64,000 nucleotides of DNA from Sphingobacterium sp. HMA12 (GCF_002933815.1 NZ_BEYR01000003.1:1-64000); one strand, 5' to 3'; counted from the first letter of the stretch, positions 35,845 to 45,803 are shown. A program made the numbers and translations. Notes: generated from the sequence alone by a model not told the origin.

Positions 35845-37083
35845 TTATACACCCAACAATAAACGAGCTGGATCTTCCAATAATTGTTTTACACGAACCA
35901 AGAAGCTTACTGACTCACGACCATCAATGATACGGTGGTCATAAGAAAGCGCGATATACATCATCGGACGGATCACAACCTGACCATTCTCCGCGATTGG
36001 GCGTTGAATGATGTTGTGCATACCCAAGATAGCCGATTGCGGTGCATTGATGATAGGCGTTGACATCATGGATCCAAATACACCACCATTGGTGATGGTA
36101 AATGTACCACCTGTCATTTCGTCGATCGTCAATTTGTTGTCACGTGCTTTACCTGCCAATGTAGCAATCGCTTTTTCGATTTGCTCCAATGACATTGCAT
36201 CTGCATTACGGATAACTGGAACAACCAGACCTTTAGGTGCAGAAACTGCTATTGAAACGTCAGCAAAATCAGAATATACGATTTCGTTATCTTCGATACG
36301 GGCGTTTACAGCAGGCCATTCAGCCAATGCTGTGGTAACAGCTTTTGTAAAGAAAGACATGAATCCAAGACCGATTCCAAATTTCTCTTTGAAAGTATCT
36401 TTGTATTTAGCACGTAGATCCATGATCGGTTGCATATTGACTTCATTGAATGTTGTCAACATCGCTGTTTCGTTTTTAACGGCAACTAAGCGTTTTGCGA
36501 TCGTTTTACGTAATGAAGATAATTTCTCACGACGTTCGTTTCTAGAACCCGCCACAGGAGCAACTGTCGCAGCTGGAGCCGCAGCAGGTTTTGCAGCTGG
36601 CGCAGCAGCTTTAGCAACAGGTTGAGCTTTCTCTGCATCTTCTTTTGTGATGCGGCCATCTTTACCTGTTCCTTTTATAGTTGAAGGATCAATTCCTTTT
36701 TCTCTCAAAATTTTTGCAGCAGCAGGGGAAGCCGTACCAGCAGCATAGCTGTCTGGATCTTCGTCTTTTGCAGCAGCAGCCGGAGCAGCAGTTGATGATG
36801 CCTCAGCAGCAGGCGCGGCAGCCGGAGCTGAACCACCAGCCGGAGCTTCACCTTCTTCAATTGTACAAACGACAGCACCGATTTCTAAAGTATCACCTTC
36901 TTGTGCAATGATTCTTAAGATACCTGCTTTTTCAGCTGGTAATTCAAACGTTGCTTTGTCTGATTCCAGTTCGGCGATGTTTTCATCCATCTCCACATAA
37001 TCGCCATCTTGTTTCAACCATTGTGATAAGGTTACCTCCGTGATTGATTCACCTACGGTTGGTACTTTAATTTCTAAGCTCAT
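35845..37083 (-). CDS. odhB: 2-oxoglutarate dehydrogenase E2 (dihydrolipoyl succinyltransferase)
   Basis: 412 residues. It passes the succinyl group from E1 to CoA in the TCA cycle. The N-terminal lipoyl domain has the lipoylation site Lys43 in ELESDKATFEL. An Ala/Pro-rich linker follows (~80-115), then the E3/E1-binding domain ASPAAAKILREKGIDPSTIKG-like segment, a second Ala-rich linker, and the catalytic domain with SYDHRIIDGRE (His383). One lipoyl domain, as usual for SucB/OdhB. It is 63 bases downstream of sucA and forms one operon with it. Confidence 0.96.
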   Translation of the reverse strand: MSLEIKVPTVGESITEVTLSQWLKQDGDYVEMDENIAELESDKATFELPAEKAGILRIIAQEGDTLEIGAVVCTIEEGEAPAGGSAPAAAPAAEASSTAAPAAAAKDEDPDSYAAGTASPAAAKILREKGIDPSTIKGTGKDGRITKEDAEKAQPVAKAAAPAAKPAAAPAATVAPVAGSRNERREKLSSLRKTIAKRLVAVKNETAMLTTFNEVNMQPIMDLRAKYKDTFKEKFGIGLGFMSFFTKAVTTALAEWPAVNARIEDNEIVYSDFADVSIAVSAPKGLVVPVIRNADAMSLEQIEKAIATLAGKARDNKLTIDEMTGGTFTITNGGVFGSMMSTPIINAPQSAILGMHNIIQRPIAENGQVVIRPMMYIALSYDHRIIDGRESVSFLVRVKQLLEDPARLLLGV

Positions 37084-37146
37084 ATATAATGTTCTTTATT
37101 GACAATTGCGTCCTATACATAAGACGCAATTGATTTTAAATTGTTT

Positions 37147-39888
37147 TTATTCGAATGATTTATTTAAGATCTCTGCTTGTTGAGCAACGTGTTGTTTCAT
37201 ATAACCTGTTGCTGTACTTCCGCTTTCTTTACGCGCTACGAAACCTGTAAATGCAATCTCAGTACCCATCAGTTTGCGGCAGTAGTAAGACCATGCACCC
37301 ATGTTCTCATTTTCCTCTTGTACCCATACAAACTCTTTGGCTTTATTGTATTTTTTACGGATTGCCTTTAATTGCTCTGTTGGAATTGGGAACAATTGTT
37401 CGATACGGACGATCGCAACATCCTTACGTTTATCCGCTTCTTGTTTTTCCAATAGGTCATAATAAACTTTACCGGAACAGAACAATACGCGTTTTACATC
37501 TTTTGCAGCAACATTTGCGTCGTCAATAACTTCTTGGAATACACCTTCTGTGAAGTCCTTCAATGGAGATACCACTTTCGGGTGACGCAACAAGGATTTT
37601 GGTGTAAATACCACCAATGGCTTGCGGAATTCACGTACCAGTTGACGGCGCAATAAATGGAAGTAGTTGGCCGGTAATGTACAGTTTGCCAAGACCATGT
37701 TCTCATTCGCACATAATTCCAGGAATCTTTCAATACGTGCCGAAGAGTGCTCAGGGCCCTGTCCTTCCATACCATGTGGAAGCATCATGACCAAACCGTT
37801 TGAACGTTTCCATTTTGTTTCCGCACTTGACAGATATTGATCCACGATGATTTGAGCACCATTGTAGAAATCACCAAATTGTGCTTCCCAAATTGTTAAT
37901 GAATTTGGATTGGAAGAGGCATAACCATACTCAAAACCCAAAACAGCATATTCTGAAAGTAATGAATTATAGATGGAGAATTTATCACCCCCTTTGATAT
38001 TGGCTAAAGGAACATATTTTTCTTCAGAATCTTCCAGTGTCAATACCGCATGACGGTGTGAGAATGTACCACGTTGTACATCCTGGCCGGAGATACGAAC
38101 ACGGTTGCCTTGATCCAATAAAGTCGCATAAGCCATTAATTCACCCATTGCCCAATCGTATGCGTCATTGCTGATCATTTTAGCACGATCTTCGAATAAA
38201 CGCGTGATCTTACGGAAGAATTTCTTGTCCGCAGGTAATGTCGTGATCTCTTTCGCTAGTTTTAAGAATAAATCTTTTGCAACTTTAGTTTTATCTGTCG
38301 TTGTTAAAACCTCTCCTTTTTTTGCCGGACGTAGTCCTTCCCATGCACCTTTAAACATCGGAATATCTTCAGTCAATACTTCAACTGTTTTTGCTTCCTC
38401 AAATTTAGTCTGCAATTCGGCCTTAAATTCTTTTTCTATACTTTTTGAATACGCTTCATCAATGCTTCCTTCGGAGATTAATTTTTTTGCGTATACTTCT
38501 TTCGGATTCGGATGTTTTTCTATGATTTTGTACAACAAAGGTTGTGTGAACTTAGGCTCATCTGCCTCGTTGTGACCAAATCTTCTGTAACATAATAAGT
38601 CGATAAATACGTCTGTTTTGTATTTTTGACGGTATTCAACAGCTAGGTTAATCGCATAAACTACAGCCTCAGCATCATCCCCATTGACATGAAATACGGG
38701 TGAAGAAGTGATTTTTGCGACATCAGTACAATAGGTGCCTGAACGAGCGTCTTTATAATTCGTTGTAAAACCGATCTGATTATTGATAACGATATGTACT
38801 GTACCACCAGTTTTATAGCCGTCTAGTTTGGACATTTGAGTCACCTCATATACCACGCCTTGACCCGCGATTGCAGCATCACCATGAATAATGATCGGCG
38901 CAATTTTCGATGAGTCACCATCGTATTTGAAGTCGATTTTAGAACGGACCATACCTTCGACAATTGGATCTACTGTTTCCAAATGGGAGGGGTTGGGTGC
39001 CAAACTCAGGTGAACGGATTTGCCATCGTTGGTTTTTACTTCAGAAGAGAAACCCAAGTGGTATTTTACGTCACCACCGAAGTTTACTTCAGGATCGTCT
39101 GCATAGGTTTTACCTTCAAATTCCGAGAAGATGGATTTGTAAGATTTACCCATGATATTGGTCAATACGTTCAAACGGCCACGGTGTGCCATACCGATAA
39201 CAAACTCTTGGATGCCAATTTCCGAACCTTTTTCGATAACGGAGTCCAATGCAGGGATTAAACTTTCTGCACCTTCCAAAGAGAAACGTTTTTGACCTAA
39301 AAATTTAGTGCCTAAAAAGTTTTCAAATACAACGGCATGGTTAAGTTTGTTCAGGATTCTCTTTTTGGTATCCAAAGAGAATTTCGGTACATTGCGGTCC
39401 GCCTCCATGCGGTCCTGTAACCATTTTATCTTTTCTGGATTACGGATATATTTGAATTCTGCACCAATGGAACGGCAGTAGGTATCTTCAACCAGTTGAC
39501 GGATATCTTTTAATGTTGCTGGACCTAAGCCAACTTCAACACCTGCATTGAAAACTGTGTTCATGTCTGCTTCAGCAAGACCAAACGTTTCCAATTCCTT
39601 TCCAGGGTAGTACTTACGTCTTTCGCGAACAGGATTGGTGTGTGTGAAGAGGTGGCCGCGATCACGGTAACCATTGATCATGTTCAGCACATTGATTTCT
39701 TTCAATACGTGCTCAGGAGTAGCTTCGCCTACTGAACTTGTCGTTCCACCAGCATTTTGACCGAAATCAAAACCTTCAAAGAATTTTTGCCATCCGAAAT
39801 CTACCGATTGGGGATCTTGCTTGTACGATTGATATAAGCCATCGACATAAGCCGAATCAGCATTACTCAAATATGTCAGATTGTCCAT
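37147..39888 (-). CDS. sucA: 2-oxoglutarate dehydrogenase E1
   Basis: 913 residues, normal for SucA. It decarboxylates 2-oxoglutarate with thiamine diphosphate. The N-terminus has the E2-binding helix (YLSNADSAYVDGLYQSYKQDP). Active-site segments are FVIGMAHRGRLNVLTNIMGK, LSLAPNPSHLETVDPIVEG, HGDAAIAGQGVVYE, and GQDVQRGTFSHRHAVL. The C-terminal transketolase-like half is complete. It opens the sucA-odhB operon; E3 is not in the window. Confidence 0.97.
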   Translation of the reverse strand: MDNLTYLSNADSAYVDGLYQSYKQDPQSVDFGWQKFFEGFDFGQNAGGTTSSVGEATPEHVLKEINVLNMINGYRDRGHLFTHTNPVRERRKYYPGKELETFGLAEADMNTVFNAGVEVGLGPATLKDIRQLVEDTYCRSIGAEFKYIRNPEKIKWLQDRMEADRNVPKFSLDTKKRILNKLNHAVVFENFLGTKFLGQKRFSLEGAESLIPALDSVIEKGSEIGIQEFVIGMAHRGRLNVLTNIMGKSYKSIFSEFEGKTYADDPEVNFGGDVKYHLGFSSEVKTNDGKSVHLSLAPNPSHLETVDPIVEGMVRSKIDFKYDGDSSKIAPIIIHGDAAIAGQGVVYEVTQMSKLDGYKTGGTVHIVINNQIGFTTNYKDARSGTYCTDVAKITSSPVFHVNGDDAEAVVYAINLAVEYRQKYKTDVFIDLLCYRRFGHNEADEPKFTQPLLYKIIEKHPNPKEVYAKKLISEGSIDEAYSKSIEKEFKAELQTKFEEAKTVEVLTEDIPMFKGAWEGLRPAKKGEVLTTTDKTKVAKDLFLKLAKEITTLPADKKFFRKITRLFEDRAKMISNDAYDWAMGELMAYATLLDQGNRVRISGQDVQRGTFSHRHAVLTLEDSEEKYVPLANIKGGDKFSIYNSLLSEYAVLGFEYGYASSNPNSLTIWEAQFGDFYNGAQIIVDQYLSSAETKWKRSNGLVMMLPHGMEGQGPEHSSARIERFLELCANENMVLANCTLPANYFHLLRRQLVREFRKPLVVFTPKSLLRHPKVVSPLKDFTEGVFQEVIDDANVAAKDVKRVLFCSGKVYYDLLEKQEADKRKDVAIVRIEQLFPIPTEQLKAIRKKYNKAKEFVWVQEENENMGAWSYYCRKLMGTEIAFTGFVARKESGSTATGYMKQHVAQQAEILNKSFE

Positions 39889-39913
39889 TTACAATTAAAA
39901 CTATGAAATTTGT

Positions 39914-39921
39914 CAAAGTTA
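39914..39921 (-). promoter_or_regulatory. Candidate -7 box (TAACTTTG) for sucA-odhB
   Basis: The minus strand reads TAACTTTG, matching TAnnTTTG, 25 bases upstream of the sucA ATG, which would give a leader of about 19 nt. Confidence 0.45.
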
Positions 39922-40069
39922 TGAATAAAAAAAGAGTTTCTAATACTGAAATTGAATAATTTAATCAATAAATCTATCCAATTCTTAACATTTTTAGCAG
40001 GATTTAAAAAGGGGTTATTATGCCCTACAAATTTCTTTTGTTTTGAAATTATTTATTTCTGCCGAAGAT

Positions 40070-41344
40070 TTATTTAGCAAATAATTCATCCAATTTTGGA
40101 AGGCCATTAGGGAAATTTGTTTTGATCAATTTTTGCCAGTCCAAGGCCTTATTGTCCTTATCACTGGTCCCCACACCGGCGATATGTGACCATTGGCCAT
40201 ATACTGTAGCTGGAGAATAATCCAATAGTTGTTCTTCAAACCAGGAGGCGCCCTTTAACCAATTGACCTGATATTCATGCACCAGGTAACTTGCCGCAAT
40301 CAATCCGGCTTGGTAGGGAATGAAACCTGTTTTTTTGAGCTGTATCATCGTGCTATTGATAAAGTCATGGTCTGTCTTTCCGGATTTCCACTTCTCAAAT
40401 AGCTCCTCATTTACTGTTAATGCCGGAATATCGACCGCATTGCTATTTTTCGTGCCCAAGGGCTTGAAAAATATATTGGGATATTTTTTGAGCATAAAAC
40501 GGAAATAATCCCGCCAAAGTAAGCCATCTATTATTTTTTCGAATCGTTTGTCCTTTTTTCCTTCCCCCAATTTCTTAATGTTGTTATAAAGAAGGATTGG
40601 AGATAAAGCTCCAGCAGCAATGAATGGACCTAATATGACCGGATCCTGCTCTGTCTCCGGGTAAGTGGACAAAACCGAATGCATAATACTCAATGCCGTG
40701 TCTTCGCCGCCCAATATATAGATGTCATCAACAGACTTAATCTCCTCGTCCGAATAGCCCAGGTCTTTTAGCGTCGGGATCTTGGTGTCTTCCAGATGTG
40801 GCGGGGTCAGGAAATTGGACGGAAATGGTATCGGTTGGCGTACCGAGCTCTCGCGCTCTACCTTTTTCTTAAAAACGGAAAATCCATTTGGAATATCCTT
40901 GATCGGAAAAGGAAGGTCCTCTTTATGGTAAAGGGTGTGGCCAATAAAGTGGCGAAGGTTGATTTTGGCGCTCCACAACTCACTTTCTACTTTCTCCGAG
41001 ATAGAAGTCTCGCGAAGGGCAACCTCCCGATGGTGGTAGACTTCGTTGACCTGGTATTTTTGAGCAATCCGCGGGATAATATCCTCAGGCTTGCCAATAT
41101 AAGTCAGCAGGTCACTGCCATGGCTTTTTAATTTCTCTTTTAGGGCAGTGACTGCTTCGATCACAAAAGCAGCACGCAGCACACCTGTATTTAATGTACC
41201 AAATTGATTGCGCTCAAAATAACGGGGATCAAAACAATAGACCGGAATGATGAAGGAACTCTTCTCAGAGGCTTGATAAAAAACTTCATTGTCATGAAGT
41301 CTTAAATCATTTCTAAACCAGATCATTGTAGCCCTTTTGTCCAT
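40070..41344 (-). CDS. DASH-type cryptochrome/photolyase
   Basis: 424 residues. The N-terminal photolyase domain begins ATMIWFRNDLRLHDNEVFYQA, and the FAD-binding half shows GLLWRDYFRFMLKKYP, STMIQLKKTGFIPYQAGLIAA and DYSPATVYGQWSHIAGVG. The YQVNWLKGASWFEEQLLDY region and GVGTSDKDNKAL loop resemble the DASH subfamily, which repairs single-stranded pyrimidine dimers and may sense blue light. It lacks a long C-terminal extension. It has its own -7 box at 41394-41401. Confidence 0.88.
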   Translation of the reverse strand: MDKRATMIWFRNDLRLHDNEVFYQASEKSSFIIPVYCFDPRYFERNQFGTLNTGVLRAAFVIEAVTALKEKLKSHGSDLLTYIGKPEDIIPRIAQKYQVNEVYHHREVALRETSISEKVESELWSAKINLRHFIGHTLYHKEDLPFPIKDIPNGFSVFKKKVERESSVRQPIPFPSNFLTPPHLEDTKIPTLKDLGYSDEEIKSVDDIYILGGEDTALSIMHSVLSTYPETEQDPVILGPFIAAGALSPILLYNNIKKLGEGKKDKRFEKIIDGLLWRDYFRFMLKKYPNIFFKPLGTKNSNAVDIPALTVNEELFEKWKSGKTDHDFINSTMIQLKKTGFIPYQAGLIAASYLVHEYQVNWLKGASWFEEQLLDYSPATVYGQWSHIAGVGTSDKDNKALDWQKLIKTNFPNGLPKLDELFAK

Positions 41345-41393
41345 AGAGGTGAAGATAAATACTTTTTAGTGCAGCCTATTTTCAGAAGATTTA

Positions 41394-41401
41394 CAAATAT
41401 A
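41394..41401 (-). promoter_or_regulatory. Candidate -7 box (TATATTTG) for the photolyase gene
   Basis: The minus strand reads TATATTTG, matching TAnnTTTG, 49 bases upstream of the start codon. Confidence 0.4.
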
Positions 41402-41651
41402 TAAGGATATTGTGTTTGTGAAAATATTTGGCCAGGAATTGACATAAAAAGGACAAAGAAGTGGTTTTAGACAAAATTGCGGCGAGGGATAAATCCGGAA
41501 CAGTGTCCTTGCCGGTTTTTAATTCAGTGATAGAAAATGGCTTAACTGACCGATGATCATTCCTTTGCCGGAAAAAACAAGGTATTTCAACAGAAAAATA
41601 AAAATAGTGTTAAACTTATTTGATGTTTCTCTGTTCTAAAATCAGGGAATT

Positions 41652-41762
41652 ATGATATTAGTTAGTCAGCGTTTTGGAAAACAAAACCATCTGGAGCTTT
41701 CACAATCTATTGGACAGCTCGAATGGGATAGACCGATAAAATCAACTCATTTATGCCATTGA
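41652..41762 (+). other. Possible 36-codon small open frame in the 41345-41790 interval
   Basis: ATG at 41652 opens a frame that begins MILVSQRFGKQNHLELSQ and ends in TGA 28 bases before the next gene. It has no clear ribosome site and no family likeness, so it may be chance. Apart from the photolyase -7 box, the 446-base interval shows nothing else. Confidence 0.15.
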
Positions 41763-41790
41763 AAGCGAGTGCTCAGAAATAATTATAAGG

Positions 41791-42660
41791 ATGAAAAAGG
41801 TTTTAATCAGTGGGCTAAATACCTATTTAGGACGGCGGGCGTCATGCTATTTACAAACAAAAGATTTTGATGTTACAGGTTTGGTGCGAAACTTATCCAT
41901 TTTTAATAAAATTGTGAAAGAGAAGGTAACAGCTAAACTTTTTGAACTCGATCTCTTACGAAAGGGACCCGCGTATGATAATTTTCAGATCAGTGACTTG
42001 AACTTTGGGATTTATTTTACACAGGTACCTTCGCTCGATAATGATATTCAGCTTCAACTGGAGCTGCTGGGACTCCGTAATTTTGTTGAAATCTGTAAGC
42101 GGGCGGGCAATAACCGGGTGATTTATGTGGCCCGATTGATGGATGAGCATTTTTTGGACCCTGTTCGCAACCTCCTGGAGGCTTTGCGGGTGCAGTATAC
42201 CATCGTGGTCAAAAGTAGTGTCATTGGAAAAGAAAGTGTATTAAATCGAATTTTTAGCAAACTGGCCAAAAAACAGACCGTATTCTATTGGAACTGGGTA
42301 GCCTCCCTGAAATTTCATCCTTTACCCCTGCTGGATGTTTACCGCTGGCTTCGGGAAATGCCCTGGGAGAGTAATTTTATTTCTGAGGTGATTTACCTCG
42401 GCGGACATGAAGAAGTGACATTTAGAAACTTATTTTATCAATTTCTTAGTTCCACTTCCAATTCACAAAAACGGGAGATCGGAGTGAATAAATTCTTTGC
42501 GAAATTACTCCTAAGCCGGTTTAACGATATCAATAAGGAAGATATTGATGAATTTAGACGGGTGCTTTATTATGAAAAAAATGTAGACAACTCAACCTGG
42601 CAGAAAGTCCAGACCTTTGAATTCACCCCATTGAAAGCCTATGTCAGCATGGATACCTGA
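41791..42660 (+). CDS. NAD(P)-binding, atypical SDR/NmrA-like protein
   Basis: 289 residues. The N-terminus MKKVLISGLNTYLGRRASCYL is a Rossmann start, with SGLNTYLG in the place of GATGxxG; ARLMDE... and a second half with LLDVYRWLREM follow the NmrA-like or YbjT-like epimerase layout. The glycine pattern is weakened (second Gly replaced by Asn or Thr), so cofactor binding may be altered or lost. No SDR catalytic YxxxK is visible. It is likely a single-gene unit; function unknown. Confidence 0.65.
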   Translation: MKKVLISGLNTYLGRRASCYLQTKDFDVTGLVRNLSIFNKIVKEKVTAKLFELDLLRKGPAYDNFQISDLNFGIYFTQVPSLDNDIQLQLELLGLRNFVEICKRAGNNRVIYVARLMDEHFLDPVRNLLEALRVQYTIVVKSSVIGKESVLNRIFSKLAKKQTVFYWNWVASLKFHPLPLLDVYRWLREMPWESNFISEVIYLGGHEEVTFRNLFYQFLSSTSNSQKREIGVNKFFAKLLLSRFNDINKEDIDEFRRVLYYEKNVDNSTWQKVQTFEFTPLKAYVSMDT

Positions 42661-42788
42661 TTGTTTGATACCTAATATCCGATCATAGTCGGGGGTGATC
42701 CCTTTGTTTGATTTTCCGGTCCCTGCTGCGCTACGCATGGGGATGTTTTTTCTGGTGTGAATAATTATTTACTTCTGATTTATTCTGT

Positions 42789-42796
42789 TAAATTTG
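42789..42796 (+). promoter_or_regulatory. Candidate -7 box (TAAATTTG) for the ubiD-hopJ unit
   Basis: TAAATTTG matches TAnnTTTG and lies 30 bases before the ubiD ATG. Confidence 0.4.
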
Positions 42797-42826
42797 TGGA
42801 TTAACGCGTTGATACAGATTTAATAT

Positions 42827-44665
42827 ATGGGATACAATAGTCTCGCAGCATGTGTTGCGGATCTTGAGAAACATGGTCATTTAATCCGGATTAAAGAGGA
42901 AGTTGATCCTTACCTGGAAATGGCTGCAATTCATATGCGGGTGTTTGATGTAGCCGGACCGGCACTGTATTTTGAGAATATCAAAGGCTCGGAATTTCCC
43001 GCCGTATCCAATTTATTTGGAACGTTGGACCGGTCGAAGTTTATGTTCCGTGATTCATTGGGCCATCTAAAAAAACTGGTAGATGTCAAAATGAACCCGG
43101 GTGCTGTGTTAAAAAAGCCATTCCAGTACATCGGTTCATCCATGACCGCCTTGGGTGCCCTGCCCTGGAAGAAGAAATCAGGGGCTCCGATCCTCCATGG
43201 TAAAACAAGCATTGGTAAACTTCCTCAAATTGTCAATTGGCCGATGGATGGTGGGGCTTTTGTTACCATGCCTCAGGTATATACCGAAGATGTAAGTAAG
43301 CCCGGGATCATGCAGGCCAACCTGGGCATGTACCGAATTCAGCTTTCAGGCAACGATTATATCCCGGATCGGGAAATTGGACTGCATTATCAGTTGCACC
43401 GCGGAATAGGTATCCATCAAACGAAAGCCAATGCGCTCGGCGTGCCACTTAAGGTAAGCATCTTTGTGGGCGGTCCGCCGGCGCATCCTTTGTCTGCGGT
43501 CATGCCGCTACCCGAAGGACTTTCTGAAATGATCTTTGCCGGTGCATTAGGGAATAGAAGGTTTCGCTATTTCTATGATCATGAAGGTTTTTGCATTTCT
43601 GCAGATGCAGATTTTGTTATTACGGGTACAGTATATCCCAATGAGAATAAACCGGAGGGGCCTTTCGGTGATCATATTGGCTATTACAGCCTTACCCATC
43701 CTTTTCCCCTGATGAAAGTGCATAATGTATACCATAAGAAAGATCCAATCTGGTCTTTTACCGTGGTGGGGCGACCGCCACAGGAGGATACAAGCTTCGG
43801 AGCACTGATTCATGAGATCACAGGGGCTGCGATCCCGCAGGAGATCTCCGGACTGCACGCTGTCAACGCAGTCGATGCGGCAGGAGTACATCCTTTATTG
43901 TTTGCGATCGGATCGGAGCGCTATACTCCTTATCAGACGGTGGACCGCCCGCAGGAAATTTTAACCATTGCCAATCAGATTCTCGGAAAAAATCAGCTGA
44001 GTTTAGCCAAATACCTTTTTATCTCAGCGCATGAGGATAATCCCAAATTGGATATCTACGATATTCCGGGATTCTTCGGTCATATCCTGGAGCGCATTGA
44101 TCCGACAAGAGATCTCCATTTTCAGACCAATACAACGATAGATACCTTGGATTACTCGGGTGATGGATTAAACGCGGGATCAAAGGTGGTATTTGCGGCT
44201 GCAGGTACCAAGAAAAGAGCGCTAGCGCGCGAACTGCCGGCAAATTTTGATCTGCCAAGACCTTTCAACCGAGCGAAGTTTGTTATCCCGGGTGTATTGG
44301 CGGTAGAAGGAGCAGCCTTTACGAACTATGCGGATGAAGCTACGCTGATCAGGGAATGGTGCCTTGCCGCTGAAGGGTTGGCCTGGGAAGGTTTTCCATT
44401 GTTGGTATTGTGCGATGACGCTGGTTTTACCGCTGAGACAGTCAATAATTTTGTCTGGACAACCTTTACACGCAGTAACCCCGCATTTGATATTCATGGC
44501 ATTAAGAGCTTTACTGCTTTCAAACATTGGGGCTGTGAAGGGCCAATTATTATTGATGCACGTAGCAAGCCACATCATGCCCCGGCATTGATTAAAGACG
44601 CGGCTGTGGAGAAACGTGTTGACCAATTGGGAGCCAAAGGGGGCTCGCTACACGGAATAATTTAA
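42827..44665 (+). CDS. ubiD: UbiD-family decarboxylase
   Basis: 612 residues, typical of the longer UbiD members in Bacteroidota. UbiD enzymes decarboxylate aromatic acids with prenylated FMN, in quinone biosynthesis or in aromatic metabolism. The prFMN and metal region is GDHIGYYSLTHPFP, with the catalytic Glu candidate in NENKPEGPFGDH; GVPLKVSIFVGGPPAHPL is also characteristic. No ubiX partner is in the window. It is followed after 38 bases by hopJ. The natural product is not certain; a menaquinone-pathway step is the usual assumption for this clade. Confidence 0.88.
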   Translation: MGYNSLAACVADLEKHGHLIRIKEEVDPYLEMAAIHMRVFDVAGPALYFENIKGSEFPAVSNLFGTLDRSKFMFRDSLGHLKKLVDVKMNPGAVLKKPFQYIGSSMTALGALPWKKKSGAPILHGKTSIGKLPQIVNWPMDGGAFVTMPQVYTEDVSKPGIMQANLGMYRIQLSGNDYIPDREIGLHYQLHRGIGIHQTKANALGVPLKVSIFVGGPPAHPLSAVMPLPEGLSEMIFAGALGNRRFRYFYDHEGFCISADADFVITGTVYPNENKPEGPFGDHIGYYSLTHPFPLMKVHNVYHKKDPIWSFTVVGRPPQEDTSFGALIHEITGAAIPQEISGLHAVNAVDAAGVHPLLFAIGSERYTPYQTVDRPQEILTIANQILGKNQLSLAKYLFISAHEDNPKLDIYDIPGFFGHILERIDPTRDLHFQTNTTIDTLDYSGDGLNAGSKVVFAAAGTKKRALARELPANFDLPRPFNRAKFVIPGVLAVEGAAFTNYADEATLIREWCLAAEGLAWEGFPLLVLCDDAGFTAETVNNFVWTTFTRSNPAFDIHGIKSFTAFKHWGCEGPIIIDARSKPHHAPALIKDAAVEKRVDQLGAKGGSLHGII

Positions 44666-44703
44666 GGACAATTAAGCAAAATAAGTATAGACAATTTAAT
44701 CTG

Positions 44704-45039
44704 ATGAAAACAGAAGAATTATTAGCAAAGTCAAAAGATAATCAGCTACAGTTTCAGGATGTACTGGATCATATTGCAGAAAACTACCATTATAGTCCAG
44801 CGGCATTTCACAATGGGAACCTGAAAAATACGGCTACGGAAAATCAGGGAAGCGCAAAAGTATTGTATTTTGCCAAATACCAGGATCTTTCAGTGGCAGA
44901 CACCTTGTTTTTGTTTGCCGAGCACTATCAAAATGTGTTGGATAACCCAACAGGCGAAGGGCATCAAAATATCCGGCAGTTTATGGCGAATGGCTGGAAC
45001 GGTGTTGTTTTTGATGCCGATGTCCTGAGCGCTAAGTAA
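44704..45039 (+). CDS. HopJ-family protein
   Basis: 111 residues covering the whole HopJ domain: FQDVLDHIAENYHYSPAAFHNG, QGSAKVLYFAKYQDLS, LFLFAEHYQNVL, NIRQFMANGWNGVVFD. The name comes from a Pseudomonas type III effector, but free-living bacteria carry it widely with no secretion system, so a metabolic role is more likely. It lies downstream of ubiD in the same direction and may share its transcript. Confidence 0.9.
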   Translation: MKTEELLAKSKDNQLQFQDVLDHIAENYHYSPAAFHNGNLKNTATENQGSAKVLYFAKYQDLSVADTLFLFAEHYQNVLDNPTGEGHQNIRQFMANGWNGVVFDADVLSAK

Positions 45040-45112
45040 AATCAGGTAGGTAGCTTTGCCGTTTAGTCGAATGCAAACCAATATCGCTCAGGAGGGTGTT
45101 GTAATTATAAAA

Positions 45113-45142
45113 TAGAAATGGGGCTTCCGATGAAGCCCCATT
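45113..45142 (-). terminator. Terminator of the VOC gene
   Basis: An 11-bp perfect stem AATGGGGCTTC / GAAGCCCCATT with a CGAT loop. The minus-strand side continues TTCTATTTT, so it mainly serves the minus-strand gene; it may also slow the convergent hopJ transcript. Confidence 0.75.
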
Positions 45143-45174
45143 CTCATATGCTGATCTATCGCATCACAATTTTT

Positions 45175-45636
45175 TTAGCCTTTACTTTCGCAATCTTCAT
45201 CTTTGCTGCCGCCGAAATAGACCATCCAGCAGATGCCAAACTGATCTTGGAATGCGCTGTATAGCTCCGCGAAAAATGTTTCACCCAAAGGCATTTCCAC
45301 TACTTTTGCGTTGACGCTGAGGGCTTCATAGAGTGTTTTGGCTTCATCGCCGTTGTCACACATCAACATCACATAAGTATTGTTGCCCTGTACATAGTGC
45401 TGGCCGAAAGCAGGAATGACGTCTGCTCCCATAAGCATGCTCTCGCCATTGATTGAAATGGCCGTATGGCAGATCTTGTTTTTGGCTTCATCCGGAACTG
45501 GAGGCATTTGCGGATCTGCCGGAATATCGCCATAACGCATGTATCCCGGATTTTTTGTTTTAAAGACTTTTTCGTAAAACGTGAAAGCTTCTTCACAGTT
45601 GCCGTTGAAATTTAAATAAGCGTGTAATTTTGCCAT
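45175..45636 (-). CDS. VOC-fold protein, PhnB-like
   Basis: 153 residues. The opening KLHAYLNFNGNCEEAFTFYEKVF and the ends GETFFAELYSAFQDQFGICWMVYFG are those of PhnB/3-demethylubiquinone methyltransferase-like VOC proteins. Despite the old name, these are small metal-binding or ligand-binding proteins of unknown reaction. Metal ligands of glyoxalases are not obvious. A perfect 14-bp inverted repeat lies 36 bases upstream of the start. Confidence 0.88.
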   Translation of the reverse strand: MAKLHAYLNFNGNCEEAFTFYEKVFKTKNPGYMRYGDIPADPQMPPVPDEAKNKICHTAISINGESMLMGADVIPAFGQHYVQGNNTYVMLMCDNGDEAKTLYEALSVNAKVVEMPLGETFFAELYSAFQDQFGICWMVYFGGSKDEDCESKG

Positions 45637-45672
45637 GATTTCTAATTTTTGAATATATCGATTATTTTTTTA

Positions 45673-45714
45673 GCGTTGATCTTTTGCTCTTTGATGATTT
45701 CAAAAGATCAACGC
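45673..45714. promoter_or_regulatory. Perfect 14-bp inverted repeat upstream of the VOC gene
   Basis: GCGTTGATCTTTTG (45673-45686) and CAAAAGATCAACGC (45701-45714) are separated by 14 bases. There is no U run after the stem on either strand in the direction a terminator needs, so it is more likely an operator or leader hairpin of the VOC gene. Confidence 0.6.
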
Positions 45715-45803
45715 AATACCTTATTTTCTCAAATTTTCTTTCCTATAGCATAGTGACCAGGAGGACTATCTTCGGAAGTGAAGATAAAATTAAGCGGAAC
45801 TTT

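Noticed and set aside
36008..36625. 205-codon open frame on the plus strand
   Set aside because: It is antisense to odhB and arises from its Ala-rich and regular codons; no start signal.
36681..36911. Gln-rich 76-codon open frame
   Set aside because: Opposite-strand reading of the Ala/Pro linker of odhB.
44704..45039. Type III secretion effector
   Set aside because: HopJ domains are widespread in free-living bacteria; no secretion genes are in the window.
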